Shown: positions 34,630 through 42,838 of the stretch, piece by piece
Numbering within the stretch: the stretch's first letter is position 1
How the letters are laid out: every line of letters begins with the position of its first letter
From: Sediminibacterium magnilacihabitans
GTDB lineage: Bacteria > Bacteroidota > Bacteroidia > Chitinophagales > Chitinophagaceae
DNA: 64,000 bases
Direction: 5' to 3'
Assembly (NCBI GenBank): GCA_002973575.1
Contig: PVEQ01000001.1
Span: forward strand, 62,001-126,000
Notes under the pieces: model-generated
Database searches by the model: none
What the model saw: only the letters and a program-made list of their open reading frames with translations
Told to the model about the DNA's origin: nothing
Translations under genes and position numbers: made by a program

Positions 34630-34652
34630 GATAGGTACAGTAGGACTACCTA
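34630..34652 (-). promoter_or_regulatory. Repeated tra motif, copy at the head of the operon
   Basis: Holds the nonamer GTAGGACTA (34640-34648) within TAGGTA...TACCTA inverted arms. It lies about 87 bp before the first tra gene and just after the XRE regulator gene. It closely resembles the traK copy. Confidence 0.45.
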
Positions 34653-34678
34653 AAAGAGGAAAAAGCTTCAAGGTTGAA

Positions 34679-34912
34679 TTAATCAAACCCCGTCATAAGT
34701 AGTTCGGATGGCGAGATATCTAATGCCTTTGCTAATTGCAGGATTGTAGTAAATGTTATATTGATTTGACCTTTTTCAATTTTCGAAATCTTGCTGTTGT
34801 CAATATCACAGGCATACGAGAGTTCCCGGAGGCTTAGATTTTTCGCCTCCCGGAGTCTTTTAATATATGCACCCAACTTTTTTAAATTGCCTTTGTCGCT
34901 TTGCCGAATCAT
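34679..34912 (-). CDS. XRE-family transcriptional regulator
   Basis: A 77-residue protein that is essentially one Cro/C1-type helix-turn-helix: YIKRLREAKNLSLRELSYACDI, then SKISKIEKGQINITFTTIL and LAKALDISPSELL. It is a stand-alone HTH with no effector domain. Its place directly before the tra operon and next to the repeated motif suggests that it controls transfer genes or itself. That is inference from position. Confidence 0.85.
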   Translation of the reverse strand: MIRQSDKGNLKKLGAYIKRLREAKNLSLRELSYACDIDNSKISKIEKGQINITFTTILQLAKALDISPSELLMTGFD

Positions 34913-35003
34913 ATTAAATAATGAGTTGGCAAGATGACCTAAACAGGCATAATAATTGCGGCCTAAAAAGACCGCAGTTGATAATTACTTACAAGTTTTA
35001 GCA

Positions 35004-35222
35004 ATGAATGAAGAATTATTTATAACAACTCCTCTATCAAATCATCCTTTTACTCCGGGGTTTCAAGAAATGTGTGGGTACTTCTGTTTTAAGAATATTG
35101 GCCAAATACTAAATTGGCCGGTAAGCCAGCTACTAAACTTAAATGGATTTACATATCACCATTATCAGGAACTGTGGAAGTATCTTGATAAAAATGGCCT
35201 TACCAGACTAATTAAATTTTAA
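35004..35222 (+). CDS. Small protein with a possible helix-hairpin-helix
   Basis: A 72-residue protein starting MNEELFITTPLSNHPF. Its C-terminal half, FKNIGQILNWPVSQLLNLNGF followed by YHHYQELWKYLDKNGL, resembles the helix-hairpin-helix seen in the RNA polymerase alpha C-terminal domain and similar DNA contacts. It is divergent from the XRE gene, with a small GCGG/CCGC inverted repeat (about 34957-34976) between them. A longer frame from TTG 34956 is possible but less likely. Confidence 0.5.
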   Translation: MNEELFITTPLSNHPFTPGFQEMCGYFCFKNIGQILNWPVSQLLNLNGFTYHHYQELWKYLDKNGLTRLIKF

Positions 35223-35257
35223 TCGATTATTTTGTTTTGCCTAAAGAAATGAGGTGC

Positions 35258-36460
35258 TTACAACTTTCCCAATATATGAATCCACTTTTGGAGTATTTCT
35301 TTCATCATACCTATTGTCGCTTTATCGGGTGCATGATATTTAGTTTCTAAGCTGCCAAATGAAATCTCTTCCCGTTGCAAAGTGGTGAATGTTTTGGCTA
35401 CAGTTCTTAACATGGGCGCTACGGTGCGGTTGATAATTATTTTATCAACCACCAGAAGTCTTACGAGTAAACCCAATTTTGCCACAGAGAGTGTTGTATG
35501 GATTTTGTTTTCAGACTCCATTCCTGATGAATTGGTTGACTGAATATAACTTCCTGCTTCGCAATACTTTATTTCTTCTGCTATCCAAGTGCTAACCTGT
35601 TCTTTCAATGAAGGCATATTTTCATCAAAGTAATAGTTAATCCTGACAGGTAGTTGATTGATATTTTTTAATTCAGACCGAAGCCGATTTATTTTCTCTG
35701 ATTTTGATGAAAGTGGAGTTAAAAGATTCACTAACCTGTCGAACTCATAAATCACAAATCCAGAGCAGTTGAAATTAAAATAATAAAGTAAGTTCCTTAT
35801 AGTAGAACTGTTGATGTTGCGTTCCTTTAACAGTTCATGCAGAAGTTCTTTTTCGTAGAACAAAAGCCGGTAACTAACATTGTGATGATGACCCTCCGAT
35901 GGCTCCAGGAAATGGCTGTTAATTACTTCAGATAGCCCTGCCTCATCAAGCATTGAACTATTAATTACTTGTTTTAACTTTTCAGCCAGGTTGCTGATTT
36001 CCTTTTGGTAGATAGTTATGAGTGCTGCGGGTACTCTTTCATTTTTATCAAAATAATTTCCAAAAAACTCTTGAACAAAGTGTATCGTTTTTAGCAGTAC
36101 CTGTATGAATGATAACACTGAATCACTGGCGGTTTTATTCAGGTTTGTGTTTGTGTAAGCTGAAAGATGGTCAAGCAGTTTTGCTGCCATCATTTGAACC
36201 ATGCGGATAAATTGCTCCTTGTCCTTTGCAGCATTTCTCCCAATCATTTCATCAAGAATCAATCGTTGCAGGTTTTCAGCTACATTGGTATGCTGAGCAA
36301 TTAAACTATCAATTATATAAATTCCCGTATCGCTTTCACCATATTTTAATACGTTACTTAGCGAATTACTCCATTGATGAAGTATTTCCATGGCTGATGT
36401 CAACTCCATTTTCTCCGTTGCTTCCGCAACAGAAGCAACACCGTTCTCTCTTTTTGACAT
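35258..36460 (-). CDS. RteC-like element regulator
   Basis: A 400-residue helical protein. Residues about 190-300, with FYEKELLHELLKERN-like helices and LLYYFNFNCSGFVIYEFDRL, and the C-terminal part (LSVAKLGLLVRLLVV to ATIGMMKEIL) follow the RteC plan. In CTnDOT, RteC responds to a two-component system and triggers excision. The N-terminal half is not recognisable. The leader contains a perfect inverted repeat 2 bp before the start codon and two direct repeats farther up, so expression is probably tightly controlled. Assignment to RteC is tentative. Confidence 0.45.
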   Translation of the reverse strand: MSKRENGVASVAEATEKMELTSAMEILHQWSNSLSNVLKYGESDTGIYIIDSLIAQHTNVAENLQRLILDEMIGRNAAKDKEQFIRMVQMMAAKLLDHLSAYTNTNLNKTASDSVLSFIQVLLKTIHFVQEFFGNYFDKNERVPAALITIYQKEISNLAEKLKQVINSSMLDEAGLSEVINSHFLEPSEGHHHNVSYRLLFYEKELLHELLKERNINSSTIRNLLYYFNFNCSGFVIYEFDRLVNLLTPLSSKSEKINRLRSELKNINQLPVRINYYFDENMPSLKEQVSTWIAEEIKYCEAGSYIQSTNSSGMESENKIHTTLSVAKLGLLVRLLVVDKIIINRTVAPMLRTVAKTFTTLQREEISFGSLETKYHAPDKATIGMMKEILQKWIHILGKL

Positions 36461-36462
36461 AA

Positions 36463-36497
36463 TGGTTGAATTGGTATTAACAATACCAATTCAACCA
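36463..36497 (-). promoter_or_regulatory. Perfect 16-bp-arm inverted repeat in the RteC-like leader
   Basis: Arms at 36463-36478 and 36482-36497 are exact reverse complements with a 3-bp spacer. In the mRNA this hairpin would end 2 nt before the AUG and hide the ribosome landing site. As DNA it could be a dimer operator. Confidence 0.75.
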
Positions 36498-36524
36498 GCA
36501 AAATATAAACCTAATCCAGTACGC

Positions 36525-36560
36525 AAAACTGACTATTTAGCTGAGTAAAATTGACTATTT
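36525..36560 (-). promoter_or_regulatory. Pair of 14-bp direct repeats upstream of the RteC-like gene
   Basis: AAAACTGACTATTT (36525-36538) and AAAATTGACTATTT (36547-36560) differ at one position and are 22 bp apart, two helical turns. They overlap or lie just upstream of a possible promoter (TTTTG, then about 19 bp, then ATTTTGC, on the minus strand). This is the usual layout for an activator site. Confidence 0.5.
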
Positions 36561-36585
36561 TTTACTTTTTGGCTTACTACGCATT

Positions 36586-37566
36586 TTATACCATATCCAG
36601 TTTTCTGCTCAGCTCTAAGCGATTAGATACCTGTGCCTTTTCAAATATGTTTTGAACATGTTTTGCAACAGTCCTTTCAGCTATAAATAGCATTTCAGCA
36701 ATTTGTTTATGAGAATAACCTTTATAAACCAGTATAACGATTTCAATTTCCCTGGTTGTGAGGCTGTATAATTTGCAATTCTGTGTAAGCCTCTCTTCCC
36801 GGCTTATCCTTTCTAATTCCTGTGTACGTTTTCTCACCTCGTCCTGTAATTGCTCATTCCATTTTAGCAACTGTTCCTCAGAGGTAATCAGTCGTTCATG
36901 TTCTTCCCGTAACTGAACGATATGCTGTTTCAATTGCAGCGCCAGCAATAAAAGAAACCCGGTATTTGTTGTAGTAGCTTCTACTGCTTGCCCCAGGTTG
37001 AAGTAGTCAATAATTGGCAGTCCGACCCAGGGCGTCAAACTCAGAAAAAGAACAGCAACTTCTTCTTTCGCAGCCTTTGTTTTAAAGTTATTTTCATACT
37101 TGAATTTTACTGCCCCAATCAATGTAAGGATAACCCAAATTGCATACAAAACAGGAATAACTAACAGGTTTTTTGCAACATCTAATTCACCAGATGCAAC
37201 AAATAAAGTAACAAAAATAAAATAAGGAATTACAAGGAATAGAAAGACACCTTTGTAGGCATGAAACTTCATTTTTTTAAGTGCGAAGGCATGATAAACG
37301 TAATATGGGAAATAGCAGGGAGTAATAAACCCTGTGGCATAAGCAATGGATGTTTGGACAAAATAGGATCCAGGAAGGTTAGAATCAGGCAAAAGGCCTC
37401 CGGTAACATTGTAAAGAATAAGTAACAAAATAAGAATAATATTAAGTCTGGTTGATTTATCATCTGGTCTTGCAAGCCGGTAGATAATAAGATAAAACAG
37501 AATAACTGTTTCTATACAAATGAACAGAAACGTAATTACATGCATTTGTGTACCTGGCAAAAGCAT
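36586..37566 (-). CDS. Membrane-anchored LuxR-type regulator
   Basis: A 326-residue protein. The first 210 residues contain about seven hydrophobic segments, then a coiled coil (QLREEHERLITSEEQLLKW) leads to a LuxR-type DNA-binding domain: LTTREIEIVILVYKGYSHKQ, IAEMLFIAERTVAKHVQNIF and VSNRLELSRKL. It looks like a one-component membrane sensor. Two ATGs are available, 37566 and 37545. It is transcribed with or parallel to the GNAT gene. The target is unknown; the divergent metal-related cargo is one candidate. Confidence 0.8.
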   Translation of the reverse strand: MLLPGTQMHVITFLFICIETVILFYLIIYRLARPDDKSTRLNIILILLLILYNVTGGLLPDSNLPGSYFVQTSIAYATGFITPCYFPYYVYHAFALKKMKFHAYKGVFLFLVIPYFIFVTLFVASGELDVAKNLLVIPVLYAIWVILTLIGAVKFKYENNFKTKAAKEEVAVLFLSLTPWVGLPIIDYFNLGQAVEATTTNTGFLLLLALQLKQHIVQLREEHERLITSEEQLLKWNEQLQDEVRKRTQELERISREERLTQNCKLYSLTTREIEIVILVYKGYSHKQIAEMLFIAERTVAKHVQNIFEKAQVSNRLELSRKLDMV

Positions 37567-37581
37567 ATCCCTGGATGTTTA

Positions 37582-38151
37582 TTAAGAAATTTTCATGCAA
37601 TACAGTTTATAACCAAAATCCATTTCCCGGTAAATTTCAAAACCATGTTTCTCATACCATGGAATGTTTTTGAGAGTGGATGTTTCAAGGCAAATAGTTT
37701 TTTTCTCAGAAATCCCTTTTTGGATAATTTCATTTAGAAGCTGGCTGCCAACCCCATTTCCTTGTTTTGATGGTTGGACACCTATAAACCATAAATAGTA
37801 AATATCTTTTGACGGATGTATTTTACTGATGGCGGATTCACGACTAATGACTTTTTTAATATTTGAAAGCCCAATAACAAAAAGAGCCATTTTTATATCG
37901 AGTAAAATTGATTTTATTGTGGTTTTTTTTCTATCAGGCATTACAATCAATGCACATCCATTTTTATCATCTGATATAAAAACATCGCCAAATAAATTAC
38001 AGATATCAAATGAGTATTTCATCAGGCCTTTTATACGCTGTTCTTTTTTTTCATCTTGTTTAATTATGTAATTAACGCTCTTGTTATCAATAAAAGACCG
38101 GGTTAAGATATCTACTATCAAATCCCGGTCACTCAATGTTGCTCTCATCAT
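37582..38151 (-). CDS. GNAT-family N-acetyltransferase
   Basis: A 189-residue GNAT-fold acetyltransferase. The acetyl-CoA binding motif is QPSKQGNGVGSQLLNE near residue 130, preceded by YYLWFIGV (beta 4) and followed by CLETSTLKNIPWYEKHGF, the usual C-terminal signature. The substrate cannot be told from sequence; similar enzymes acetylate small amines. It ends 16 bp upstream of the LuxR-type gene on the same strand. Confidence 0.85.
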   Translation of the reverse strand: MMRATLSDRDLIVDILTRSFIDNKSVNYIIKQDEKKEQRIKGLMKYSFDICNLFGDVFISDDKNGCALIVMPDRKKTTIKSILLDIKMALFVIGLSNIKKVISRESAISKIHPSKDIYYLWFIGVQPSKQGNGVGSQLLNEIIQKGISEKKTICLETSTLKNIPWYEKHGFEIYREMDFGYKLYCMKIS

Positions 38152-38356
38152 AGCTTAATTGGTTGTCTATAAATAAGTGACATTCAATTTTTATACCGAT
38201 AATGTTATTTTCAGACCTTTGTTATAAAATAATACCGAAAATCAGGCCTCGCCTTAAACATCCTTCCATATACAGCCACAACTTTGCATAAAATTGCGAT
38301 ATTACATGTCGTAGAAATACTAATAATTTGATTCATATTTATTGAAATGTCCACTT

Positions 38357-38914
38357 ATGATTTTATTTATAAAGAACATGGTTTGTCATCGCTGTGTAAT
38401 GGCCGTTAGCCAGGAGCTTGAAAAGTTGAGATTGAAAACAGTGAGGGTTAAGTTGGGCGAGGTTGAATTAGCTACGCCCCCGACAAAAAAACAAATGAGT
38501 CAATTTTCCGAGCGGTTAATTTTATTGGGGTTTGAAATACTGGATGACCAGAAACAAAGACAGATTGAAAAAATAAAAAATCTGCTCATCAAAAAAATAC
38601 AAACAGGCGATATAGAAGAGCATTTTACCATCAGCGATTACTTAGCGAATGCATTACACAAAGATTACAGTTATCTGTCACGTCTTTTTTCGCAAGTGGA
38701 GGGAATCACCATTGAACAATATTTTATTCTTCAGAAAATTGAAAAGGTGAAAGAATGGATTGTATATGGTGAAATGAGTTTGAGTGAAATTTCATACAAG
38801 TTGGGTTATAGCAGTGTAGCACACTTATCCTCTCAATTTAAGAAAGTTACCGGACTTACTCCCAGCAACTTTAAAAAAAATGGAGGTGGGCGCAAATATT
38901 TGGACAATGTGTAA
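38357..38914 (+). CDS. HMA-AraC fusion regulator 1
   Basis: A 185-residue protein with an N-terminal ferredoxin-like HMA-type domain that keeps a Cys pair (MVCHRC, residues about 8-13), a linker, and a C-terminal AraC-type helix-turn-helix: LSEISYKLGYSSVAHLSSQF and TGLTPSNFKK. The Cys pair suggests sensing of a soft metal such as Cu or Ag, or of redox state. ATG 38357 is chosen; the frame opens earlier with TTG 38342. A second protein of the same design is at 47947. It stands at the head of the cargo genes. Confidence 0.8.
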   Translation: MILFIKNMVCHRCVMAVSQELEKLRLKTVRVKLGEVELATPPTKKQMSQFSERLILLGFEILDDQKQRQIEKIKNLLIKKIQTGDIEEHFTISDYLANALHKDYSYLSRLFSQVEGITIEQYFILQKIEKVKEWIVYGEMSLSEISYKLGYSSVAHLSSQFKKVTGLTPSNFKKNGGGRKYLDNV

Positions 38915-38958
38915 CTTTTGTCACTTGTTTTATTTGCACTTCCAACAAACTTTGCGTA

Positions 38959-39582
38959 ATGGAGATAAAGAATCACTGGAATTTAGTTTTTGAAAACAAA
39001 ACGGATGAACAAAAAAGCTGGTTTCAACCTACACCTGAAACATCCCTGCGATTTATGAATGAGTTTGCTCTTCCAAAAGAAGCTTCCATTATTGATGTAG
39101 GTGGTGGTGATAGTCGCTTAGCAGACGTATTGCTGGCACAGGGCTTTACTAATATTACTGTGCTGGATATTTCTTCAAAGGCATTAGAAAACGCTCAAAG
39201 AAGATTAGGAATAAATGCTCAAAAGATTACCTGGATAGAAAGTAATATACTGGACTTTACTCCTTCAATCCAGTATGATTGCTGGCACGACCGTGCTGTT
39301 TTTCATTTTGTAACTGATAAAAAAGAAATTAATGCATATAAGATACTGATGGCTGGTGCTTTAAAAAATAATGGGAAATTGATAATAGGAACCTTTTCAG
39401 AAAAAGGCCCTGAAATGTGCAGTGGTCTCCGGGTGCAACGGTATTCACAAAGTAAACTTTCAGAAGCACTTTCTGAAGATTTTAGAAAAATCAAGTGTAT
39501 GGAAGAAATACATCATACACCTTTTCAAACCACACAATCATTTACGTTTTGCAGCTTCAGCAGAAAAGAATCAGCAAATTAA
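38959..39582 (+). CDS. Class I SAM-dependent methyltransferase
   Basis: A 207-residue methyltransferase. The SAM-binding motif I is IIDVGGGDSRLADVL, acidic motif II ITVLDISSKALENA, and motif IV region YDCWHDRAVFHF. The WHDRAVFHF pattern occurs in a subgroup of methyltransferases found beside metalloid and thiol-related genes. The substrate is unknown. It lies 44 bp after the regulator and 74 bp before the HMA-MauE gene. Confidence 0.8.
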   Translation: MEIKNHWNLVFENKTDEQKSWFQPTPETSLRFMNEFALPKEASIIDVGGGDSRLADVLLAQGFTNITVLDISSKALENAQRRLGINAQKITWIESNILDFTPSIQYDCWHDRAVFHFVTDKKEINAYKILMAGALKNNGKLIIGTFSEKGPEMCSGLRVQRYSQSKLSEALSEDFRKIKCMEEIHHTPFQTTQSFTFCSFSRKESAN

Positions 39583-39656
39583 GTACAACTATTTCCCAGA
39601 ATAGTGTAACAGGCATTTAATTATTCTCTCTCAACTTTGTGTCATAAAAATCTGAA

Positions 39657-40370
39657 ATGACACATACATATAAAGTAACCGGAATGACCTGCAGCAGTTG
39701 TGAAGCAAAAGTGAAAAGCAGCCTGCTGACGCTGCCAGGTATAACAGGAGTGGAAGTTTCAAAAGAAAAGCAAACCGCCATCATCATCATGAGAAAACAT
39801 ATTGCTTTACTCTCCCTTCAAAAAGTATTAGGTAGCAAGTACACTATCAGCGCTGAAGAGCATAATGAATCTGTTGAACACACTAAAAGTTGGCTTGCCA
39901 CTTACAAACCTATTCTGTTAATTTTTGCCTATATCACCGGTGTTACCTTGTTGGTTGAATGGATGCAGGGAGATTTTGTATGGATGCGCTGGATGAATCA
40001 TTTTATGTCTGGGTTCTTTTTGGTTTTTTCTTTTTTTAAATTACTTAACCTGAAAGGATTTGCTGAGAGTTATAGTATGTATGATATTGTAGCCAAAAGA
40101 TGGGCCGTATGGGGCTATGTGTATGCGTTTACTGAGCTGGCTTTGGGATTAGCCTACTTAACAGGGCTCAACCCTGTGCTTACCAATATCATTACCTTTG
40201 TAGTAATGACGGTAAGCATCATCGGAGTTTTACAAAGTGTTTTAAATAATCGCAAAATAAAATGCGCCTGCCTTGGTGATGTATTTAATCTGCCAATGAG
40301 TACCATCACTATTATTGAAGATTTACTAATGATTGGCATGAGTGGAATAATGTTATTAACTATGTTATAA
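39657..40370 (+). CDS. HMA-MauE fusion membrane protein
   Basis: A 237-residue protein. An N-terminal HMA domain (1-70) carries the metal-binding MTCSSC at residues 10-15. About four membrane helices of the MauE/DoxX type follow, including a cytoplasm- or periplasm-facing CACLGD (near 203) that matches the redox-active Cys pair of MauE. It could pass a metal or reducing equivalents across the inner membrane. The stop overlaps the start of a 27-aa gene (TAATG), which in turn overlaps the GDCC gene. Confidence 0.8.
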   Translation: MTHTYKVTGMTCSSCEAKVKSSLLTLPGITGVEVSKEKQTAIIIMRKHIALLSLQKVLGSKYTISAEEHNESVEHTKSWLATYKPILLIFAYITGVTLLVEWMQGDFVWMRWMNHFMSGFFLVFSFFKLLNLKGFAESYSMYDIVAKRWAVWGYVYAFTELALGLAYLTGLNPVLTNIITFVVMTVSIIGVLQSVLNNRKIKCACLGDVFNLPMSTITIIEDLLMIGMSGIMLLTML

Positions 40371-40453
40371 TGACTGTGGTAAAATCTATAGGACAATTTT
40401 TGTGGCGGCTTTTTAAAAGCATCTTCATACGAAAAAAAGACTGTTGCAAATGA
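40370..40453 (+). CDS. 27-aa basic peptide in the HMA-MauE operon
   Basis: A 27-residue gene, MTVVKSIGQFLWRLF at the start and RKKDCCK at the end. The hydrophobic and basic amphipathic helix plus a terminal Cys-Cys suggest a membrane-associated metal peptide. It starts inside the preceding stop (TAATG) and its stop overlaps the next start (ATGA). That double overlap is the main reason to regard it as real. Confidence 0.5.
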   Translation: MTVVKSIGQFLWRLFKSIFIRKKDCCK

Positions 40454-40662
40454 ATATTCGGCTTCATTCGGTTATAACCTGTCCTTTCTGCGGATATAAA
40501 GCAACAAAGAAAATGCTATTGGATGCCTGTTTGTACTTCTATGCTTGTAATGTTTGCGGCTCCCTCCTGAAACCCAAAGCCGGAGATTGTTGTGTATTTT
40601 GCAGCTACGGAACGGTTAAATGTCCGCCTTTTCAGCAAAGCAAAAAATGTTGTACTCAATAA
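40450..40662 (+). CDS. GDCC-type small cysteine-rich protein
   Basis: A 70-residue protein with four Cys pairs: a zinc-ribbon-like CPFC near the start, CNVC, then GDCCVFCSYGTVKCPPFQ and a terminal CC. The GDCCVFCSYG signature recurs in Bacteroidota next to HMA and mercury/copper-type membrane proteins. It probably binds metal. ATG 40450 is chosen; the codon two before it is TTG. Confidence 0.7.
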   Translation: MNIRLHSVITCPFCGYKATKKMLLDACLYFYACNVCGSLLKPKAGDCCVFCSYGTVKCPPFQQSKKCCTQ

Positions 40663-40857
40663 ATGCCGCCTGCTTTTAAATTTTTTATTTCTGACGTAAT
40701 AGCTGTTTACGTTGGCCGCAATGTGCAGACAAAGCTGCATACTCATAAGCAATCCTAAGAAGCTCAATTAGTACAAAAAAAATCTCACTTTGAGGCAACC
40801 CTTTTTTCCAATCTCTTGTATTATTGACTAAATATCTTTACAGAAAACAATTAATTT

Positions 40858-41442
40858 TTGCCTTATACCAATTCTGAGCTAAGGGAAATGCTGAATGGTT
40901 GCAGGGCCAACGACCGGCACTGTGAGGGGATTTTATTTGAATGGCTGAAAGAATTTGCTGCAAATATTTGTTTTCGTTACGCTTCACACTTAATTGAAGT
41001 TCAGGATTTGGTATGTGATGGATTTATAAAAGTGTTTAAAAACCTGCATTTATACAATGAAGAACTGTATGGCTGTAATGAAGCTGCCTTCAAAGGTTGG
41101 TTTAAAAAGGTTCTCATTAACAACTGCATCAACTACCGGAACAAGTTTCATCCCAAAATAATGTATTCTGAAGACGCATTACTTATGCTTGCCGAATTGG
41201 AAGACGATGCAGAATCGGCGCTTGATACCATGAGTTACCGGGAAATTCTCAACTGCATTACGTTGCTTCCCCCTGCTTATCGTATGGTGTTTAACCTGTA
41301 TGTCATTGATGGTTACACCCATGTGGAAATAGCCGATATGCTGGGTATTACAACGGGGACATCTAAATCCAACTTGTTTAAGGCAAAAAACTGGCTTAGG
41401 AATGAATTACAAAAAAAAATGACGGTTAAAAAATATGTCTGA
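40858..41442 (+). CDS. ECF-type RNA polymerase sigma factor
   Basis: A 194-residue sigma-70 family factor with region 2 (FAANICFRYASHLIEVQDL, then CDGFIKVFKNLHLY) and region 4 (LPPAYRMVFNLYVIDGYTHVE and IADMLGITTGTSKSNLFKAK). The start is probably TTG 40858, because ATG 40888 would remove the first helix. It overlaps the following anti-sigma/beta-barrel gene by 8 bp, so the pair is co-translated. It likely responds to envelope signals. Confidence 0.88.
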   Translation: MPYTNSELREMLNGCRANDRHCEGILFEWLKEFAANICFRYASHLIEVQDLVCDGFIKVFKNLHLYNEELYGCNEAAFKGWFKKVLINNCINYRNKFHPKIMYSEDALLMLAELEDDAESALDTMSYREILNCITLLPPAYRMVFNLYVIDGYTHVEIADMLGITTGTSKSNLFKAKNWLRNELQKKMTVKKYV

Positions 41443-42814
41443 ACTTAACGAACATAAACTGTTTGAGCTTAGCAGGAAAGCAGCAGAGGACTTTTATGAT
41501 TCATCTCTTATTCCAACCTGGGATAAGATGCAACAGCAATTAGACAGGGAATTACCTGTTAAGAAGAAACGGAGAAGAGTTATAATTTTCTGGATGTTAT
41601 TTACTGTCATATTTGGGGGAATCATTTATCTGTCTGGAAATAACTGGTCCAATGTGAAAAGCAAAAACCTTAAACAAACACGACTTTCTTCTCCAATTGA
41701 AAAAATAGATGAAGGTCACCAAAGTAATACTCAAAAAATTGGTGTGACGGATAATACTCAAAATACATTCAACAGTATACCCCAGCCACAACAGGACATT
41801 AACTCTAAGGAAAATACTTTAGTTTATGAAAATGCAGGTGATAATATATTGTTTCCAAAGCATTCTGATGAAATTGATATAAGAAAAACCAGTATAAATA
41901 AAAAAGAATCGCAACCCTTCCAAACTTCGGCCACTTCCCAATTATTTAGTGACAACAAATCGGATATCCTGACAGAAACCAACAGTCTTTTGGTAAGCTC
42001 TGAAAACGATACAATACAGCAAAACGCCGTTGCTCAAAAAGAAATTGATTTTAACCTTGAAGAAATAACTGCAGACCCAAATAACGGAGTAAACAATTCT
42101 TCAGTAACTAATTTCACTGAAGTTGATTCAGCAACAAATCTTTCTATTCCCACTTTAAAGCCTCAAAAAAAAATTGAACGCAACAGCAGATTTTCAATCG
42201 CAGCCGTCACAGGCACAAATTTTAACAACGTCAAATTCAACCAAACCTCAAGACAAGGATTGGATTATGGATTGCTTTTGGGCTACAGGATAACGCCAAA
42301 CATAGAACTCAGAACCGGGTTGCTAATATCTAAAAAATATTTCAATGCAGATGGTAAGGTAATTTCATTTGACTCGGCAAAACTCAATTTGCCTTCATAC
42401 AGCAGCATCAACCTTCAGGATGCAAATGGTTATTGTCGTTTTATTGAAGTACCTGTTATGTTTCTTTATCATTTTTCGCCACAAAAGAAAACAGGGTTTT
42501 ATGCCGGAGCAGGTTTATCTATCAGTAAAATGAGAATGGAAAACATAGATTATACCTTTCTGATAGATGCCAGTACTGTTGTGGAACGGTCTCATGCTGG
42601 CATATACCACAATATGAACAGTTCTTTTACCTCCCTCACATCCAATTTTTCAATTGGCATTAAACGAAGGCTCACTCAAAACTGGAGTATTGCTGCAGAA
42701 CCATACATCAAATTACCTCTTACGAAGATAAATGACAGCAACTTAAAGCTTACCACCTTCGGAGCTACATTGATATTTACTTTTAATCCGGCTTTAAGAA
42801 ATAGAAATAAATAA
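41435..42814 (+). CDS. Anti-sigma / outer-membrane beta-barrel fusion
   Basis: A 459-residue protein: a cytoplasmic N-terminus (about 1-48, with KAAEDFYDSSLIPTWDKM), one membrane helix (about 49-68), a long Asn/Ser-rich periplasmic linker, and a C-terminal PorT-type beta-barrel (about 275-459) with GLDYGLLLGYRITPNIELR and GFYAGAGLSISKM. It can touch both the sigma factor and the outer membrane. This direct inner-to-outer reach is a known but little-studied Bacteroidota arrangement. Confidence 0.75.
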   Translation: MSELNEHKLFELSRKAAEDFYDSSLIPTWDKMQQQLDRELPVKKKRRRVIIFWMLFTVIFGGIIYLSGNNWSNVKSKNLKQTRLSSPIEKIDEGHQSNTQKIGVTDNTQNTFNSIPQPQQDINSKENTLVYENAGDNILFPKHSDEIDIRKTSINKKESQPFQTSATSQLFSDNKSDILTETNSLLVSSENDTIQQNAVAQKEIDFNLEEITADPNNGVNNSSVTNFTEVDSATNLSIPTLKPQKKIERNSRFSIAAVTGTNFNNVKFNQTSRQGLDYGLLLGYRITPNIELRTGLLISKKYFNADGKVISFDSAKLNLPSYSSINLQDANGYCRFIEVPVMFLYHFSPQKKTGFYAGAGLSISKMRMENIDYTFLIDASTVVERSHAGIYHNMNSSFTSLTSNFSIGIKRRLTQNWSIAAEPYIKLPLTKINDSNLKLTTFGATLIFTFNPALRNRNK

Positions 42815-42838
42815 ACTCCACAACCAAAATCAATAATT

